DNA from: a bacterium
GTDB taxonomy: Bacteria > Bacteroidota > Bacteroidia > Bacteroidales > P3
Length of the DNA stretch: 36,469 bases
Reading direction: 5' to 3'
Assembly: GCA_014803485.1 (NCBI GenBank)
Contig: JAAVBQ010000033.1
Coordinates: 1-36,469, forward strand
The notes under the pieces were generated by a model. That model had not been told where the DNA came from. It saw only the letters and a program-made list of their open reading frames with translations, and did not search any database. The position numbers were made by a program, and so were the translations under genes. Shown in pieces: positions 33,396 through 36,469 of the stretch. Positions within the stretch are counted from its first letter, which is position 1. Each line of letters starts with the position of its first letter.

Positions 33396-34115
33396 TCAAG
33401 ATTTTATCCATGTTTTAGGGCATGGATAAGGTTTCCTATTGTATTTCTTCAGTGATTTTTCATCCGGTTTTATATCGTTTCGCACAAACCGATACTTGCA
33501 TTCAAGCCATTTATTTAAGTCTTCAATCTTCCCTACCTCTTTGTCAAACTTTGCATTCAATGATTTTACTTTGTCTGCCTTTTTAGCATCATCAATAGGA
33601 TAATGTCGTTTCTCGGCGGTTATGCATTCGATATTTCCGATAGAGTTTGGTCTCAAATAGGGATATTCAGATACAGAGGGTTCTTCCAGCGCATTAAAGT
33701 TATCCCATAAGTGATTTACGCAATTTATAGGACCTAATATGAACGTCTTGCCGTCCATCTGTCTTAGGGCGCGGATCAAAATACCCCCAAAGGCACTTTT
33801 TTGTGAATCGATTTTTTCATTGATTCTTTCAATTTGACTCTTAAAAGTAATATCCAAGCCACTTTGATGAAAGAAGAATCTTCCACTATCCATATCCCTG
33901 TCGTAAACGGTTATATCTTGATGAGAAGGGGAATAATAGTAGAACTCGGTTTCTATGATTTCATACTCTTTGCCTCCTTTCGTGATGACATAATTTAACA
34001 TCAGATTGGAGACAATCTCCTTCGCCTTATCCTCCATTTTCTCCTTGCTTGCTTCATTGAGGGGTGACTCTAATCGTTCCTTTAATTCCTTTAATTTCTT
34101 TAGTTCTTCGTTCAT
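33396..34115 (-). CDS. Uncharacterised protein with MPG/AAG glycosylase-like pattern
   Basis: This 239-residue protein starts at the ATG at 34115 behind AGAGG; a further in-frame ATG at 34145 lies on the -7 box. The first 30 residues form a charged helix. The middle shows an order of motifs that resembles the 3-methyladenine-DNA glycosylase (MPG/AAG) family: EYEIIETEFYYYSPSHQD, where MPG has IVETEAY and a following D/H; GRFFFHQSGLDITF, where MPG has YVY..YG; GGILIRALRQMDG, where MPG has VLIRALEP; then ILGPINCV, where MPG has GPGKLC. The similarity is weak and read by eye. Convergence with an AlkD-type glycosylase fits a repair role, but the protein must be called uncharacterised. Confidence 0.6.
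   Translation of the reverse strand: MNEELKKLKELKERLESPLNEASKEKMEDKAKEIVSNLMLNYVITKGGKEYEIIETEFYYYSPSHQDITVYDRDMDSGRFFFHQSGLDITFKSQIERINEKIDSQKSAFGGILIRALRQMDGKTFILGPINCVNHLWDNFNALEEPSVSEYPYLRPNSIGNIECITAEKRHYPIDDAKKADKVKSLNAKFDKEVGKIEDLNKWLECKYRFVRNDIKPDEKSLKKYNRKPYPCPKTWIKS
33404..33429. repeat. 9-bp inverted repeat at the convergent gene ends
   Basis: TTATCCATG (33404-33412) and CATGGATAA (33421-33429) flank an 8-nt loop, within the last codons of the minus-strand gene and just past the alkD stop. It could act as a two-way terminator, though no U tract is present on either strand. Confidence 0.55.
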
Positions 34116-34142
34116 GGTAGCCTCTTTGTTATGTGATAGAAA

Positions 34143-34176
34143 CAAAGATAGAAAATAAATTTCAATAGCTCTATTG
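34143..34176 (-). promoter_or_regulatory. Promoter and small palindrome upstream of the MPG-like gene
   Basis: Minus strand TATCTTTG (34143-34150) matches TAnnTTTG and lies 28 nt before the start codon. Near the expected -33 zone the palindrome CAATAG-CT-CTATTG (34163-34176) could be an operator. Confidence 0.5.
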
Positions 34177-34236
34177 CTATTTTACCCGCACCGAAGATTT
34201 GCCGTTTTGAATACGGTGTATAACTGAGCGTATCTC

Positions 34237-34244
34237 TAGTTTTG
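34237..34244 (+). promoter_or_regulatory. -7 box of the agmatine deiminase-family gene
   Basis: TAGTTTTG fits TAnnTTTG and lies 27 nt before the ATG at 34272. A TTTG upstream (34206-34209) is too far for a normal -33 element. Confidence 0.5.
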
Positions 34245-34271
34245 CAGCGTTGAACATAAACACTGCAAGCA

Positions 34272-35105
34272 ATGAGAACAAAACATTACTTTTCGCCCTG
34301 GCTTAAAAACCTTGCAACGTACCAAAAGGTGTGGAGTCAGATTGAATCGGCGCTCACGGCAGAGAACGAGTTGTATGATTTCGTGCCCAATGCCGCCGAT
34401 ATCTGGGTGCGCGACTTTATGCCGTTCCAACGGCATGACGGCAATTTTGTTGTCTATCGTTATAACCCGGATTATCTTCAAGGAAAAGATGCGAAATATA
34501 TAACTCCCTGTGAGGCGGCATTTACGGCAATAGGAGGAACCCACGGTATCTGCTATCAAACCGACCTTGTGATAGATGGCGGCAATCTGATTCGTTGCAC
34601 GGACAAGAACGGAACGGACTGTGTTATCATGACCTCGAAAGTGCTCTATGAAAACCCACATCTTTCGCATCACGAAATCCTGCAACAACTTGGCGATCTT
34701 TTTGATGCGGAAGTTATTCTGATACCTTGGGACGCCGAAGAAGAATACGGACACGCCGATGGCATGGTAAGAAGCATCGGCAAAGGGAGGCTTCTATTGA
34801 ACTGCTATTCCGATATGGATCCGAAACTTGGAGAGGCTATCAAAAAGGCTTTTGCGCATCGATTTGAACTCCGGGAACTGCAATATGGAAGCAAACACCG
34901 CGATAAAAGCTGGTGTCATCTTAATTATCTTGAACTCCGTAACGCTGTTTTGGTGCCCGTGGCCAGCATCGCGTCTGACCGTATGGCACTGAAACAAATA
35001 GAAGAGATTACCGGTAAAAGGTGCATTCCTATCTCCATGGCTTCGGTCGTTAAACAAGGAGGTGCCATGCACTGCATCTCTTGGAGTATGAATTTGAATT
35101 GCTAA
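34272..35105 (+). CDS. Agmatine deiminase / PAD-porph family protein
   Basis: This 277-residue protein belongs to the guanidino-group-modifying family that includes agmatine deiminase and Porphyromonas peptidylarginine deiminase. Expected active-site elements are in order: WVRDF (D48), IDGGNL, GHADGMVR (H161, D163) and the catalytic Cys C268 in QGGAMHCISW. These support hydrolysis of agmatine or a related guanidine compound to the carbamoyl product and ammonia. It lacks a signal peptide, so secretion as in the P. gingivalis enzyme is unlikely. It is shorter than typical agmatine deiminases (about 340-370 aa), mainly at the N-terminus, which may alter substrate choice. Confidence 0.88.
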   Translation: MRTKHYFSPWLKNLATYQKVWSQIESALTAENELYDFVPNAADIWVRDFMPFQRHDGNFVVYRYNPDYLQGKDAKYITPCEAAFTAIGGTHGICYQTDLVIDGGNLIRCTDKNGTDCVIMTSKVLYENPHLSHHEILQQLGDLFDAEVILIPWDAEEEYGHADGMVRSIGKGRLLLNCYSDMDPKLGEAIKKAFAHRFELRELQYGSKHRDKSWCHLNYLELRNAVLVPVASIASDRMALKQIEEITGKRCIPISMASVVKQGGAMHCISWSMNLNC

Positions 35106-35124
35106 CTCAATAAAACATCAGAAT

Positions 35125-35636
35125 ATGGATAAGATAACAGAATCGCTCAAAAACTATCTCGATGCGGCAGGCATTCCCCATCAAACCATATTTAACTCGG
35201 GTGGTGGACTGAGAGGGGACTATCCTACATCAACTTGTTTTCATAGGGAAGATCTTCCTCGACGGATGTCAATTGTGGTGGATATTTTCCCGAAAAAAAT
35301 CAATTCTATATAACAGCATCACCTATGGTGGTAGTGAGCAGTTGCAATATGGACACATTATGTGAATTCGCATCCAAGTGGAATTGTTGCGGTATGATGA
35401 CAACCCTTGCTGTAAAAGAAGAATATGGCGTACCCGAACAAGACGTCTATTGTTTTTCACTATGCTTGTCTGGTTTTTGTAATAGTGACGGGTTAGAGGA
35501 AATGATATGGAGAAAATATCTTGAAAGAGTTGAAAAAGAGGCTTGGGATGCGTGGGAAAAAGTGAGCGAGATAGTCGGTGGTTTCTTTTATGAGGAATCA
35601 AATGAGCCAGCCGTTTCCGATGATTTGCCGTTTTAA
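35125..35636 (+). pseudogene. Small uncharacterised gene broken by a frameshift
   Basis: Two adjacent frames appear to be one gene. The first frame (35125-35313) encodes MDKITESLKNYLDAAGIP through SIVVDIFPKK and stops soon after an A7 tract at about 35293-35299. Reading one base back across that tract gives FPEKNQFYITASPMVVVSS, which continues directly into the second frame through to DDLPF. The joined product would be about 170 aa, possibly of a YbjN-like fold (weak impression only). An A8 tract would restore the frame. The second frame's own ATG at 35325 is a possible internal start. It lies 19 nt after the deiminase gene, suggesting co-transcription, and its stop overlaps that of the convergent AraC-type gene. 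Confidence 0.65.
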
Positions 35637-36469
35637 TCCTTTAGCGGAACCCATAGTTCTGTCATCAATTCCTCCTCCGGTGTATTATCGGAGGGGGAGT
35701 TGAGATATTTCTCCATAAAAGGCGTTGAAATATCCACTTTCAGCGCTTCGGTTTGGCGTAAGGTCGAAAGAACTTGGTTATAGAAGTTGTCAAGACCCTC
35801 GTAGGAGCCTTGGTAGGTAAATACGGCATAATCTTTGGAGCAGATAGAACGCCACCCGATTTCTCTGAGCATATCCGTTTTCAGGTCGCAAGCCGAAATA
35901 CCGCTGTATAATATGCCGGAGAGAAATACCCCGGATTCCGTGTCATTGGCGATGTAGCGGTCTATGGCAAAACCTACATAACCGCTCAACTTTGCTTGGG
36001 GAAATTTCGTGGTAACATAAGCCTTCACGGCATTCCAGTTGGCTGCCTCAAATTCTATTTTGGAACAATCTTGATAGAGCACATCTTCTTGTTTATAAAA
36101 CAAGATGCAGTCTTGCAGCCACTCGGTTCGATAGGGTAACACATCCGTTTGGCGCGGCATTCTATTACGCAAGGAGTCGATATTCGTAACTCCATTTTTA
36201 CGCATCAGAGCATAGATGCCATTAAGGCAGCTAAAACCGATGGAACGAGCCGCTTCAGACTTAGACGTGTCGGGAAAGAGCCTGAAAATACGGGCGGCGT
36301 ATTCGGCTCTGCGGGCGGAAACGTATTTCACCAGCGATTGACCGGTGTATTCTTTAAAATAATCTCTCAGGCTCCGTTCCGACATTCCCGAAATCCGGCT
36401 AAGCGTTTCCACCGATGTGGCCGTGTTGAAATCGTCCTTCCCGATGAAATCAAAAGCGGCCGCCACTTC
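35633..36469 (-). CDS. AraC-family regulator with GyrI-like C-terminal domain (5' partial)
   Basis: The visible part has two AraC-type helix-turn-helix motifs near its N-terminus (TSVETLSRISGMSERSLRDYFKE and SKSEAARSIGFSCLNGIYALMRK) followed by a GyrI-like small-molecule binding domain (from about YGFAID-type segment YVGFAIDRY to GSYEGLDNFYNQVL). The frame stays open to the right edge and its GTG at 36466 is not a convincing start, so the true N-terminus is outside the window. Such proteins usually activate nearby genes in response to a bound compound. It converges with the small broken gene, overlapping by 4 nt. Confidence 0.88.
   Translation of the reverse strand, partial: EVAAAFDFIGKDDFNTATSVETLSRISGMSERSLRDYFKEYTGQSLVKYVSARRAEYAARIFRLFPDTSKSEAARSIGFSCLNGIYALMRKNGVTNIDSLRNRMPRQTDVLPYRTEWLQDCILFYKQEDVLYQDCSKIEFEAANWNAVKAYVTTKFPQAKLSGYVGFAIDRYIANDTESGVFLSGILYSGISACDLKTDMLREIGWRSICSKDYAVFTYQGSYEGLDNFYNQVLSTLRQTEALKVDISTPFMEKYLNSPSDNTPEEELMTELWVPLKD

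Noticed and set aside
35325..35636. Second half of the split gene as an independent 103-aa protein
   Set aside because: Its N-terminal strand continues naturally from the upstream frame through the A7 tract, which makes one broken gene more likely, although the internal ATG cannot be excluded.

Overview
The window comes from the phylum Bacteroidota, most likely a Bacteroidales-type genome. Two proteins carry a C-terminal type IX secretion (T9SS) sorting domain, one protein has the PorE-type architecture (TPR, PD40 propeller, regulatory domain, OmpA), a very large surface protein is built from SprB-like repeats, and several intergenic regions carry the Bacteroidota -7 promoter box TAnnTTTG. 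All assignments were made by reading the sequence and translations; no database search was run.

Left part (1-9255): a type I restriction-modification locus. It runs hsdR (5' end outside the window), hsdM, an unusual DinD-RhuM fusion protein, a complete hsdS, a second hsdS in opposite orientation, and a tyrosine recombinase. The two hsdS genes converge and share two nested perfect inverted repeats (28 bp at their 5' ends, 23 bp in the central conserved region). The second hsdS has no start of its own outside the repeat. This is the layout of a phase-variable specificity shuffling module, in which the adjacent recombinase would exchange whole specificity genes or half-genes. The TRD-coding parts are visibly richer in A+T than the housekeeping genes to the right.

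Middle part (9422-24422): core genes. A tightly overlapping operon encodes a PASTA-domain membrane protein, a T9SS-secreted protein, an RluD-type pseudouridine synthase and an alpha/beta hydrolase. Next come a PPi-type phosphofructokinase with a striking palindrome at its start, a nine-TPR periplasmic protein, the PorE-like OmpA protein, a cobalamin adenosyltransferase and a tRNA-guanine transglycosylase that lacks the usual zinc-binding cysteines. A chorismatase/RidA-like protein on the minus strand is divergent from a DUF819 membrane protein and a PlsC-like acyltransferase.

Right part (24428-36469): a two-gene minus-strand operon encodes a giant SprB-like adhesin (about 2035 aa, with alternating A/B repeats) followed by a fibronectin type III protein. 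Then come a tRNA-Lys(TTT) with a perfect Bacteroidota promoter, a structured leader and a terminator; an AlkD-like DNA glycosylase convergent with a protein that resembles the MPG/AAG glycosylase family; an agmatine-deiminase family enzyme; a small gene broken by a frameshift in an A7 tract; and the C-terminal part of an AraC/GyrI-like regulator that runs off the right edge.

The most interesting parts are the invertible hsdS module with its embedded DinD-RhuM fusion, the alternating-repeat adhesin operon, the possible AlkD/MPG-like repair pair and the zinc-ligand-free Tgt.
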